Below, piece after piece: positions 1 through 5,651 of a stretch of DNA of 7,867 nt; the stretch's first letter is position 1, and each line of letters begins with the position of its first letter. Location: contig CAHJWV010000282.1 in assembly GCA_903643055.1 (NCBI GenBank), forward strand, positions 1 to 7,867, written 5' to 3'. The DNA is from Burkholderiales bacterium. GTDB taxonomy: Bacteria > Pseudomonadota > Gammaproteobacteria > Burkholderiales > Burkholderiaceae. The notes beneath the pieces were generated by a model, which had not been told where the DNA came from, made no database searches, and saw only the letters and a list, made by a program, of their open reading frames with translations. The translations under genes were made by a program, and so were the position numbers.

Positions 1-50
1 CATACGAGATAAGCTAGTGACTGGAGTTCAGACGTGTGCTCTTCCGATCT
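1..50. other. Illumina TruSeq index adapter left on the contig end (not genomic)
   Basis: The first ten bases (CATACGAGAT) are the 3' end of the P7 flow-cell sequence. Bases 11-16 (AAGCTA) sit where the index belongs; their reverse complement TAGCTT is TruSeq index 10. Bases 17-50 match the rest of the indexed TruSeq adapter and end in GCTCTTCCGATCT. The order P7, index, read-2 primer site is exact, so this is untrimmed library adapter and not biology. Genome sequence starts at 51, and any open frame crossing base 50 is an artefact on that side. Confidence 0.98.
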
Positions 51-95
51 GATGCCTTCGGGCGTTTCGGCGGTATGCAGGGTATCGAGAGACAC
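51..95 (-). CDS. Possible 5' end of a second RDD-family gene, truncated by the adapter junction
   Basis: Read leftward from a GTG at 95, the frame gives VSLDTLHTAETPEGI before it hits the adapter at base 50. The pattern 'DT-x-x-x-x-x-TPEG' close to the start resembles the N-terminus of some RDD-family membrane proteins of Xanthomonadales-type bacteria; this is from memory. An in-frame TGA at 119-117 rules out a start further upstream, and GTG 95 is the only ordinary start codon in between. No convincing Shine-Dalgarno sequence precedes it. An intact RDD gene lies 220 bases upstream on the same strand, so a tandem pair is plausible. Only 15 codons are visible, so the call is tentative. Confidence 0.3.
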
Positions 96-314
96 AGCGG
101 CAAAGGCGCGGCGCAGTCAGGCTGGCGGCTCGCAGCGCCTACCGGCCATCGCCGGGCCCGTGTCATCGGTTCTTCCGGCCGGGCCTTCGACGAAGCCCTC
201 TTCACGCCACCGGGCCAGTCCCTCATTGCAGATGCGGCCCATCGGCCCTCCCATAATTTATGTTGTTATGCCAAAGATTCTAGAGCCTGTTCACACCCTG
301 CAAGCACCTGGGTC
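96..314 (-). promoter_or_regulatory. Intergenic region with an AT-rich, promoter-like patch
   Basis: This gap separates the intact RDD gene from the truncated frame, both on the minus strand. Bases about 245-290 are clearly more AT-rich than the surroundings. Read leftward they hold a TAGAAT box (about 282-277), a good match to a -10 element, but no well-spaced -35 box. A 45-codon frame from ATG 254 to TGA 117 is open but resembles nothing I know and has no good ribosome site. I see no hairpin terminator for the RDD gene here. Confidence 0.3.
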
Positions 315-827
315 CTACAGCTGGATGACGACGGTATCGGCCAGATCGTCATGCAGGCAGCGGCGAGACGCCCTGAAGATGAAGAGCGAATCGATGAGCC
401 AGAACATCTCGGCCACCGGCTGCGCAACACCCAGCAGCGAGGGAATGCCTTCGCGCACGCAGACCAGCCGGATGAACGATGCCGGCGTGCCGTCGCGGCG
501 CACGACACGGATGCCCACCATCGCCTTGCCGATGGTCTGGGCCCGCGTGATCAGGAGGTAAGCATTCGGAATGAAGTAGCACAGGAAATTGCCGATCGCA
601 TCGCCAAGGTGGATGTCCCACGCATCGCCGTCATCGTTGAAGGCATCCCAGGGCGTGACCCGCGAGATCAGCCACATCACCGCCATCGCGATCAACATGT
701 CGATCACCGCCGCGCCAAAGCGACTCGATCGGCTGGCCAGCGTGACCCGGCCGGGCCAGGGCGGCTCGACCTCGTCCACTGAAGACCGGGGCGGTGCGAA
801 GCGGTTGTCTTCTGGCTCAAGGCTCAT
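315..827 (-). CDS. RDD family membrane protein (170 aa)
   Basis: This is a small integral inner-membrane protein of the RDD family, named for conserved Arg and Asp residues. The function of most members is unknown; a few have been linked to ion or proton exchange. Residues 1-30 form a polar, proline-containing N-terminal tail. The first membrane segment (about 37-55) carries the signature RFGAAVID, with R36 and D43. A second hydrophobic segment lies at about 77-94. The family-typical TIGKAMVGIRVVRRDG follows at 98-113, a third segment at 138-152, and the closing LHDDLADTVV at 158-167 supplies the C-terminal Asp residues. Length and order fit a complete single-domain member. ATG 827 was chosen because the open frame upstream (to 986) has no membrane-protein character. 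The ribosome site is weak. A TAGAAT box at 864-859 could be the -10 element. The gene diverges from the dehydrogenase gene. Confidence 0.85.
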   Translation of the reverse strand: MSLEPEDNRFAPPRSSVDEVEPPWPGRVTLASRSSRFGAAVIDMLIAMAVMWLISRVTPWDAFNDDGDAWDIHLGDAIGNFLCYFIPNAYLLITRAQTIGKAMVGIRVVRRDGTPASFIRLVCVREGIPSLLGVAQPVAEMFWLIDSLFIFRASRRCLHDDLADTVVIQL

Positions 828-988
828 GGCGGCTTTCAGGCAAGCTGCAAGGAGGGCGATTCTAGGGTGTGCGCACGCTGCTTGACTGCCCGTGCCGTGG
901 CGTAGGGGGTGCCGGCAACGGCCTTCGGTTTGGCCCGGCCCGCGCCGGGGGAAGCGCAGAATCAGCCACCCCGATCCCGGAGACACCG
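828..988. promoter_or_regulatory. Divergent promoter region between the RDD and dehydrogenase genes
   Basis: This 161-base gap must hold promoters for both flanking genes. On the minus strand, TAGAAT at 864-859 lies 31 bases before the RDD start and matches the -10 consensus at five of six positions, without a good -35. On the plus strand TTGACT (882-887) resembles a -35 box, but no -10-like hexamer lies 16-18 bases further on. A small GC hairpin (CCCGG 934-938 with CCGGG 945-949) sits in the dehydrogenase leader. A good ribosome site GGAGA (979-983) precedes ATG 989. Confidence 0.35.
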
Positions 989-2407
989 ATGAATGCCGCC
1001 CACCCTTGGCCCGCGTCGCAAGCTGCTGCGGTGCGCACCGTTCCGGACGTGATGCGCGAGGCGCTGCTCGATCGCTTCGGCGAGCGCTGCTCCAGCTTCA
1101 AGGCCGTGCGCGAACAGCACGGCCGCGATGAATCGCCGCTCGATGCGCCCCCGCCCGAGCTGGTGGTGTTTTGCGAAAGCACCGACGATGTCGCCTCCGT
1201 GTTGGCGCTGGCCGACCGCTATGGCGTGCCGGTGATTCCTTTCGGCGCCGGGTCGTCGCTCGAAGGCCATTTGCTCGCGGTACACGGCGGCATCAGCCTC
1301 GACCTCGGCCGCATGCGCAGCATCGTGGCGCTGCATCCGGAAGACCTGACCGTCACGGTGCAGGCGGGCGTCACCCGCATGCAGCTCAACGACGAGATCC
1401 GCCACAGCGGCCTGTTCTTTCCGATCGACCCCGGCGCCGATGCCACGCTGGGCGGCATGAGCGCCACCCGCGCCAGCGGGACCAACGCGGTGCGCTACGG
1501 CACGATGCGCGAGAACGTGCTTGGCCTGACCGTCGTCACTGCGCAAGGCGAGGTGATCCGCACCGGCACGCGCGCCCGCAAGTCATCGGCCGGCTACGAC
1601 CTGACGCGGCTGATGATCGGCAGCGAAGGCACGCTCGGCGTGATGACCGAAATCACCGTGAAGCTCTACCCGCTGCCTGAAGCCATCTGCGCGGCCACCT
1701 GCAGCTTTCCTTCGGTGGATGCGGCGGTGCGCACGACGATCCAGCTGATTCAGCTCGGCGTACCGATCGCGCGTTGCGAGCTGCTCGATGCGCATGCGGT
1801 GCGCGCCGTCAACCGGCATGACCAACTCGCACTCGCCGAAGCGCCGATGCTGCTGATGGAGTTCCATGGCAGCGCGGCGGGCGTGGCCGAGCAGGCCGCG
1901 ACCGTGCAGGAGATCGCGGCCGAGTATCAGGGCGCTGGCTTCCAATGGGCGACCACGCCAGAAGAGCGCACCCGGCTCTGGACAGCACGGCACCGCGCCT
2001 ATTTCGCCGGCCTGCAAACGCGCCCCGGCTGCCGCACCGTGACCACCGACACCTGCGTGCCGATCTCGCGCCTGGCCGAGTGCATCAACGACAGCGTGGC
2101 CGAAGCCGATGCCTCGGGCCTGCCGTACTACATCGTCGGCCATGTCGGCGATGGCAACTTCCACCTCGCTTACCTGATCGACCCGGCCCAGCCCGCAGAG
2201 CGCGAACTTGCCGAGCGCCTGAACGAGCAGCTGGTGCGGCGCGCGTTGCGCCTGGGCGGCACCTGCAGCGGCGAGCACGGCATCGGCCTGCACAAGATGG
2301 AGTTCCTGAAGGAAGAGGCGGGCAGCGGCGCGATCGCGATGATGCGCCGGGTCAAGCAGGCGCTTGATCCGAAGAACATCCTGAACCCCGGAAAGATCTT
2401 CATCTGA
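989..2407 (+). CDS. FAD-binding oxidoreductase, D-lactate dehydrogenase (cytochrome)/glycolate oxidase GlcD type
   Basis: This 472-aa flavoprotein probably oxidises D-lactate or a related D-2-hydroxy acid to the 2-keto acid and passes electrons to the respiratory chain. The N-terminal FAD-binding domain (about 55-232) shows the pyrophosphate loop PFGAGSSLEGH (84-94), the block from DPGADATLGG (148-157) through SGTNAVRYGTMRENVLGL (163-180), and GYDLTRLMIGSEGTLG (202-217). The C-terminal FAD-oxidase domain (about 235-471) carries HVGDGNFH (385-392) and CSGEHGIG (426-433), the family's metal and substrate region, and ends in ALDPKNILNPGKI. There is no Cys-rich iron-sulfur extension, and no GlcE or GlcF partner is adjacent. 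This favours the single-subunit D-LDH type over a glycolate oxidase complex subunit, but substrate cannot be fixed from sequence. ATG 989 is preferred over upstream starts because GGAGA lies 5 bases before it and the family N-terminus fits. The gene is complete. Confidence 0.93.
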   Translation: MNAAHPWPASQAAAVRTVPDVMREALLDRFGERCSSFKAVREQHGRDESPLDAPPPELVVFCESTDDVASVLALADRYGVPVIPFGAGSSLEGHLLAVHGGISLDLGRMRSIVALHPEDLTVTVQAGVTRMQLNDEIRHSGLFFPIDPGADATLGGMSATRASGTNAVRYGTMRENVLGLTVVTAQGEVIRTGTRARKSSAGYDLTRLMIGSEGTLGVMTEITVKLYPLPEAICAATCSFPSVDAAVRTTIQLIQLGVPIARCELLDAHAVRAVNRHDQLALAEAPMLLMEFHGSAAGVAEQAATVQEIAAEYQGAGFQWATTPEERTRLWTARHRAYFAGLQTRPGCRTVTTDTCVPISRLAECINDSVAEADASGLPYYIVGHVGDGNFHLAYLIDPAQPAERELAERLNEQLVRRALRLGGTCSGEHGIGLHKMEFLKEEAGSGAIAMMRRVKQALDPKNILNPGKIFI

Positions 2408-2418
2408 CCGAGCTGCAG

Positions 2419-2445
2419 GCGTGGGTTGCGGCGCTTGCCCCACGC
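2419..2445 (+). terminator. Hairpin downstream of the dehydrogenase gene (first of two)
   Basis: GCGTGGG (2419-2425) pairs perfectly with CCCACGC (2439-2445) around a 13-base loop, starting 12 bases after the stop codon. There is no T-run after it, so if it ends transcription it is not a classic intrinsic terminator; it may instead protect the mRNA 3' end. Confidence 0.5.
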
Positions 2446-2452
2446 GTCATCC

Positions 2453-2482
2453 AGCCTGCTGACACCACGCTGTCAGCAGGCT
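2453..2482 (+). terminator. Strong 12-bp hairpin, probable terminator of the dehydrogenase transcript
   Basis: AGCCTGCTGACA (2453-2464) and TGTCAGCAGGCT (2471-2482) form a perfect 12-bp stem with a 6-base loop (CCACGC). It lies 45 bases after the dehydrogenase stop and 8 bases after the previous hairpin. No U-tract follows, but stem length and position between two transcription units make a terminator or mRNA-stabilising role likely. Confidence 0.65.
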
Positions 2483-2487
2483 TCGCG

Positions 2488-2537
2488 CAGCATCGCGGCT
2501 TCGGTGGGCAGTGCATGGCCATGGTGTCAGCATCGCG
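2488..2537. repeat. 10-bp direct repeat upstream of the VOC-EVE-WYL unit
   Basis: CAGCATCGCG occurs at 2488-2497 and again at 2528-2537, exactly 40 bp apart, in the only intergenic space before the VOC gene. The spacing is close to four helical turns. Paired sites in this position could be an operator, for example for the WYL regulator encoded in the same unit. That link is inference, and chance recurrence in GC-rich DNA is possible. Confidence 0.3.
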
Positions 2538-2571
2538 CCTCCAGCCCCTTCTTCAGCCCAAGGACCGCGCC

Positions 2572-2964
2572 ATGAAATTCGCCTACACCATCGTCTACGT
2601 GGCCGATGTCGCTGCCTCGCTCGCCTTCTTCGAACAAGCCTTCGGCCTCACGCGCCGCTTTCTCCATGAGAGCGGTGGCTATGGCGAACTGGAGACTGGG
2701 AGCACCACCTTGTCATTCGCAAGCCACGAGGTGGCCCGCGGCAACCTGGGCCACGACTATGTGGCCGCCGATGGCTCGGCCCAGCCGCTGGGCATCGAAG
2801 TCGGCCTGGTCACCGATGACGTTGCCGCGGCCTGCGATCGCGCCGTCCGGGCCGGCGCCACCTTGCTGGCGCCGCCGGTCGTCAAACCCTGGGGCCAGAC
2901 AGTGGCTTATGTGCGCTGCCCCGACGGCACGCTGGTCGAGCTGTGCACCGAGGTCAGTGCATGA
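2572..2964 (+). CDS. VOC family protein (glyoxalase/bleomycin-resistance/dioxygenase fold)
   Basis: This 130-aa protein is one complete VOC module of two beta-alpha-beta-beta-beta repeats. The first repeat opens with [20 protein letters not shown] (2-21), where the strand and the 'D-x-x-x-S-x-x-F-(F/Y)' helix are typical. It continues with [18 protein letters not shown] (36-53). The second repeat opens near [20 protein letters not shown] (76-95) and ends with [19 protein letters not shown] (107-125), the usual closing strands with a likely metal-binding Glu at 123. Members act as lyases, isomerases, dioxygenases or drug-binding proteins, and nothing here fixes the substrate. ATG 2572 is chosen over upstream starts because AAGGA (2560-2564) lies 7 bases ahead and the fold starts there. 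Its stop overlaps the EVE gene start in ATGA, making it the first gene of a coupled unit. Confidence 0.88.
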   Translation: MKFAYTIVYVADVAASLAFFEQAFGLTRRFLHESGGYGELETGSTTLSFASHEVARGNLGHDYVAADGSAQPLGIEVGLVTDDVAAACDRAVRAGATLLAPPVVKPWGQTVAYVRCPDGTLVELCTEVSA

Positions 2965-3461
2965 CTGCCGCGGCTGGCGCCCGCCCTCGCGCGCACATGC
3001 CCCCGGCCTTGCCGAAGAGCCCGCGCAACTGGATCGCCGTGGCCTGCGCCGATCATGTGGCGCGCGGTCTGTCTGCCGGTGTCATGCAGGTCGGCCATGG
3101 CAAGCTGGCGCCCTTGAAGCGGGTGTCGCCGGGCGACCGCGTTGCCTACTACTCGCCGACGCAGGTAATGGGCGAACGCACACCGTTGCAATGGTTCACG
3201 GCCATCGGCGTGGTGCGTGAAGGCGAACCGTATGCGTTCGACATGGGTGATGGCTTCGTGCCATATCGGCGCGATGTGGCTTATGTCGACGCACGCAGCG
3301 CCGCGATCCATCCGCTGCTGGATCGGTTGGCGTTCGCTCAGCCGCGCGCCACCTGGGGCAGCCAGTTCCGCTACGGCCTGTTCTCCATCGCCGATGCCGA
3401 TCTGCGCGTGATCGCCGAAGCCATGAACGCCCACCTTCACACGCTCAGGCTGTCACACTGA
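2961..3461 (+). CDS. EVE domain-containing protein (PUA-like, UPF0310 type)
   Basis: This 166-aa protein consists of one EVE domain after a 20-residue basic, proline-rich tail. EVE domains belong to the PUA-like superfamily. Several bind DNA or RNA carrying modified bases, and they often occur beside restriction or nucleic-acid-modification genes. The visible core is [11 protein letters not shown] (23-33), FMQV-like [15 protein letters not shown] (40-54), the [11 protein letters not shown] strand (57-67), FTAIGVV (79-85), the aromatic stretch [17 protein letters not shown] (90-106), and [12 protein letters not shown] (132-143). The last pattern is typical of the family's closing strands. ATG 2961 is favoured because it overlaps the VOC stop codon (ATGA) and has GAGG at 2950-2953. 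ATG 2997 would remove only the disordered tail. The WYL regulator starts 3 bases after its stop. Target base unknown. Confidence 0.87.
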   Translation: MTAAAGARPRAHMPPALPKSPRNWIAVACADHVARGLSAGVMQVGHGKLAPLKRVSPGDRVAYYSPTQVMGERTPLQWFTAIGVVREGEPYAFDMGDGFVPYRRDVAYVDARSAAIHPLLDRLAFAQPRATWGSQFRYGLFSIADADLRVIAEAMNAHLHTLRLSH

Positions 3462-3464
3462 ACC

Positions 3465-4175
3465 ATGCGCCGCGCCGACCGCCTTTTCCAGATCGTGCAG
3501 ATCATCCGTGGACGACGCTTGTCGACCGCCGATCACCTGGCGCAACGCCTGGAAGTTTCCCCTCGAACCATTTATCGCGATGTTGCCGATCTGCAGGCGC
3601 AGGGCGTGCCGATCGAAGGCGAGGCGGGTGTCGGCTACCGCATGCATGCGAGCTTCGATCTGCCGCCCTTGATGTTCACCCACGAAGAAGCGCAATCGCT
3701 GGTCGCGGCAGTGCGCATCGCGCAGCCTCGGCTCGATGCCGGGCTGGCCTCGCAGGCCGACAACGCGCTGTCGAAAATTCTCGCAGTGCTGGCCCCGGCC
3801 GCACGCGCCGCGGCGGAAAGCCTGGCTGTCTACGCACCCGCGGTCCACTTTGACGCCGGCACACGCGCCCGCCTCGAAACCTTGCGGCTGGCCACCGAGG
3901 CGCGCTGCAAGGTTCGCCTCGACTACCTCGACCTCACCGAAGCTGCGACCCAGCGCGTGACGCGACCGCTCGGCTGCTTCTACTGGGGCGCGGTCTGGAC
4001 GCTGGCGGCCTGGTGCGAAGCCCGCGCCGAATTCCGCAGCTTCCGCGTTGACCGCATTCAGCATCTGCTGGTGCTGAAAGAAACCTTCCGCGACGAGCCC
4101 GGCAAAACGCTGGCCGACCTGTTCCGCAGGAACGAAGCCGAGCGGCAGGGCCACGGGCCACAAGCCGCCGGTTGA
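3465..4175 (+). CDS. YafY-type HTH and WYL domain transcriptional regulator
   Basis: This is a 236-aa DNA-binding regulator. The N-terminal winged helix (about 1-60) reads RRADRLFQIVQIIRGRR (2-18), then LAQRLEVSPRTIYRDVADLQ (25-44), the recognition-helix region typical of the HTH_11/YafY group, and the wing GEAGVGYRM (52-60). A linker with FTHEEAQSLVAAV (71-83) follows, then a WYL-type domain (about 132-208). The ligand-binding strand reads VWTLAAWCE (177-185), with FRSFRVDRI (190-198) after it, so the name-giving Trp-Tyr-Leu is Trp-Thr-Leu here. WYL domains sense ligands, often nucleotides or nucleic acids. The gene lies 3 bases after the EVE stop with little ribosome site of its own, so translation is probably coupled. 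It may autoregulate the unit; the repeats at 2488/2528 are candidate sites. Confidence 0.9.
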   Translation: MRRADRLFQIVQIIRGRRLSTADHLAQRLEVSPRTIYRDVADLQAQGVPIEGEAGVGYRMHASFDLPPLMFTHEEAQSLVAAVRIAQPRLDAGLASQADNALSKILAVLAPAARAAAESLAVYAPAVHFDAGTRARLETLRLATEARCKVRLDYLDLTEAATQRVTRPLGCFYWGAVWTLAAWCEARAEFRSFRVDRIQHLLVLKETFRDEPGKTLADLFRRNEAERQGHGPQAAG

Positions 4176-4399
4176 CCGCTCGGCCATCGGCCAGGCCATG
4201 GCCCATTCGCTCATTCACCCATTCGTCCATCGTGGGATGCCCTGCCCGAGCACAGCTCCCTCAACTCCGCGCTCCCCTTCGATGAGAGCGCGCCGCGGTC
4301 CGTCTGATCAAGGCAGAGCCGGCCATCCACGCGAAGAACAAGCCCGGCTCGCCCCTTCATCATTCAGAGAGCGGGTCGCCTGACGAAAAGTATTCAACG
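4176..4399. other. Gap between the WYL regulator and the GH30 relic
   Basis: This gap has no supported gene. It contains a perfect 10-base palindrome GGCCATGGCC (4194-4203) shortly after the regulator's stop. A plus-strand frame ending at a TGA near 4305 reads DALPEHSSLNSALPFDESAP, which looks coding-like in composition but matches nothing I know; it could be the tail of another decayed gene. The frame of the GH30 fragment is open well upstream of 4400 but carries no signal peptide or family similarity there. No U-tract terminator is visible. Confidence 0.4.
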
Positions 4400-5431
4400 G
4401 TGAACTTCAAGCATCGTCGCAAAAGGCCGATTCGCATCAGCCGGCCCGCCGATGCGCAGGCCGATGTGTGGGTCACCCACGCTGACCGCAGCCGTCTGAT
4501 CTCGTGGGATGGCAAGCGCAGCTTCGACACCAACGGCAATGTCGACGGCAGCTCGATCACCATCGATGAGAACGTGCAGTACCAGCAGATCGACGGCTTC
4601 GGCGCCGCGCTGACCGATTCGAGCGCCTGGCTGATTCAGAACCGCATGAACGAAGGCCAGCGCAACGCGCTGATGCAGTCGCTGTTCGGCTTCAACGATG
4701 GCAATGCCGGCATCAGCCACCTGCGCATTCCGCTGGGCGCCTCGGACTTCGCGCTCAACCACCACAGCTTCGACGACAGCTGCTGCGACCTGAACGGCTT
4801 CAGCATCGACCATGACCGCGCGGCCATCATTCCGCTGGCGCTGCAGGCCAAGGGATTTACAACAACCTGCGCTTCATGGGCAAGCCCTAGACGGCGCCGA
4901 GTTGGATGAAAGACAGCGGCGCGGTGGGCTACGGCAAGCTGCGCCAGGATCTGTCCCCGGTCTATGCGGACTACCTGCGCCGCGTCTATGACGACTACCG
5001 CACCGCGGGCGTCACCTTCGATGCGATGACGGCGTCAAGCTGTTGACCTATGACCACAACGGGGATTCCGACGGGTTCCCGAAGGCAGTGATGAACGAAG
5101 GCAGTGACATCTATGACGGCTCGGCCTGGCATTGCGATGCCGGCTCGGTCGGTGCGATGAGCAGCATGCACGACGCCTACCCGAACAAGAACATCTACCT
5201 CACCGAATGCTCGGGCACCTTCAACGCCGGCGACTTCGGCGACAACATGAAGTGGAACATGCAGAACATGACGGCCGCTTCATCAGCGCTGCGTTCAAGA
5301 ACACCAATGGCGGCAAGGCCATGGTGGTGCTGAACCAGAGCGACAGCACCGGCACCTTCCGCACCGTGGTCGGCGGCCGCTCGATCTCGGTCAGCCTGCC
5401 GGCCTCGTCGGTCGCCACCCTCACCTGGTGA
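4400..5431 (+). pseudogene. Glycoside hydrolase family 30 pseudogene (glucosylceramidase/endo-1,6-glucanase-like), multiply disrupted
   Basis: Four collinear pieces of one GH30 enzyme lie in three frames. Piece 1 (from GTG 4400 to about 4855) has YQQIDGFGAALTDSSAWLIQ and the following helix with LRIPLGASDF. Near 4855 the frame shifts by an apparent one-base loss. Piece 2 (about 4856-5031) reads NNLRFMGKP, then TAG (4888-4890) where the family has Trp, then TAPSWMKDSG and on to VTFDAMT. Roughly 40 residues are then missing, including the QNEP segment with the acid/base Glu. Piece 3 (about 5031-5272) reads GVKLLTYDHN through NIYLTECSG, keeping the nucleophile Glu (5205-5207), and FGDNMKWNMQNM. 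About 80 residues are lost before piece 4 (about 5276-5431), FISAAFKN to VATLTW, the C-terminal beta domain. No signal-peptide core is visible, though ADAQA before DVWVT resembles a cleavage site. The gene is surely non-functional as read. Family members act outside the cytoplasm on beta-glucosides. Confidence 0.93.
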
Positions 5432-5445
5432 CACAGTAATCAAAT

Positions 5446-5491
5446 CGCGGCCCACCCCTGCTCGGTGGCGAGGCCGCTGCGATGGGCCGCG
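5446..5491 (+). repeat. 9-bp inverted repeat downstream of the GH30 relic (alternative hairpin A)
   Basis: CGCGGCCCA (5446-5454) pairs perfectly with TGGGCCGCG (5483-5491). The enclosed stretch can form its own small hairpin (GGTGG 5464-5468 with CCACC 5452-5456), which competes with the left arm. The right arm shares bases 5483-5487 with the hairpin at 5478-5511, so only one of the two can form. Confidence 0.5.
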
Positions 5492-5511
5492 CGGGATCGA
5501 TGCCCATCGCA
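5478..5511 (+). terminator. 10-bp hairpin, possible terminator after the GH30 relic (hairpin B)
   Basis: TGCGATGGGC (5478-5487) and GCCCATCGCA (5502-5511) are a perfect 10-bp inverted repeat with a 14-base loop, 46 bases after the relic's stop. The following bases are TTCAAACC, not a T-run. It is the stronger of two overlapping hairpins here and could have been the terminator of the hydrolase gene. Confidence 0.5.
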
Positions 5512-5544
5512 TTCAAACCGACTGCGCCGCCTTTCGCACAGGCC

Positions 5545-5560
5545 GTAGGAGCGAACCTAC
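5545..5560. repeat. Small REP-like hairpin (GTAGGAGCGAACCTAC)
   Basis: GTAGG (5545-5549) and CCTAC (5556-5560) form a perfect 5-bp stem around AGCGAA. The core GTAGGAGCG is also the core of abundant repetitive extragenic palindromes in Pseudomonas and Xanthomonadales, but only one copy is present here, so membership in such a family is only suggested. Confidence 0.3.
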
Positions 5561-5602
5561 AGTTGAATCAGACGCCCTCGGCTGTCGCAATTCAGAACCT
5601 CG

Positions 5603-5632
5603 TTGCACGATGCGTCATGCCTTTCGCATACA
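5603..5632 (+). promoter_or_regulatory. Weak candidate promoter for the PRC-barrel gene
   Basis: TTGCAC (5603-5608) matches four of six -35 consensus bases, and CATACA (5627-5632), 18 bases further on, is a poor -10. An inverted repeat ATGCG (5610-5614) and CGCAT (5625-5629) lies between the two boxes and could be an operator. The leader to ATG 5652 would be short. Confidence 0.25.
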
Positions 5633-5651
5633 TCGAATGAGGAGTAATCAC

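Noticed and set aside
36..782. 248-codon plus-strand frame starting in the adapter
   Set aside because: It starts inside adapter sequence and runs antisense to the RDD gene; the Arg/His/Asp-rich product is typical of a shadow frame.
989..2407. Naming the flavoprotein glcD
   Set aside because: There are no glcE/glcF neighbours and family motifs are shared by D-lactate, glycolate and other hydroxy-acid oxidases, so a specific symbol is not justified.
1583..2443. 286-codon minus-strand open frame opposite the dehydrogenase gene
   Set aside because: It lies antisense to a gene with full family motifs; long antisense frames are normal in GC-rich codon usage and its product has no recognisable pattern.
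3453..4214. 253-codon minus-strand open frame opposite the WYL regulator
   Set aside because: It is a complete antisense shadow of the regulator, with Arg/Gly/Ala-rich composition and no domain.
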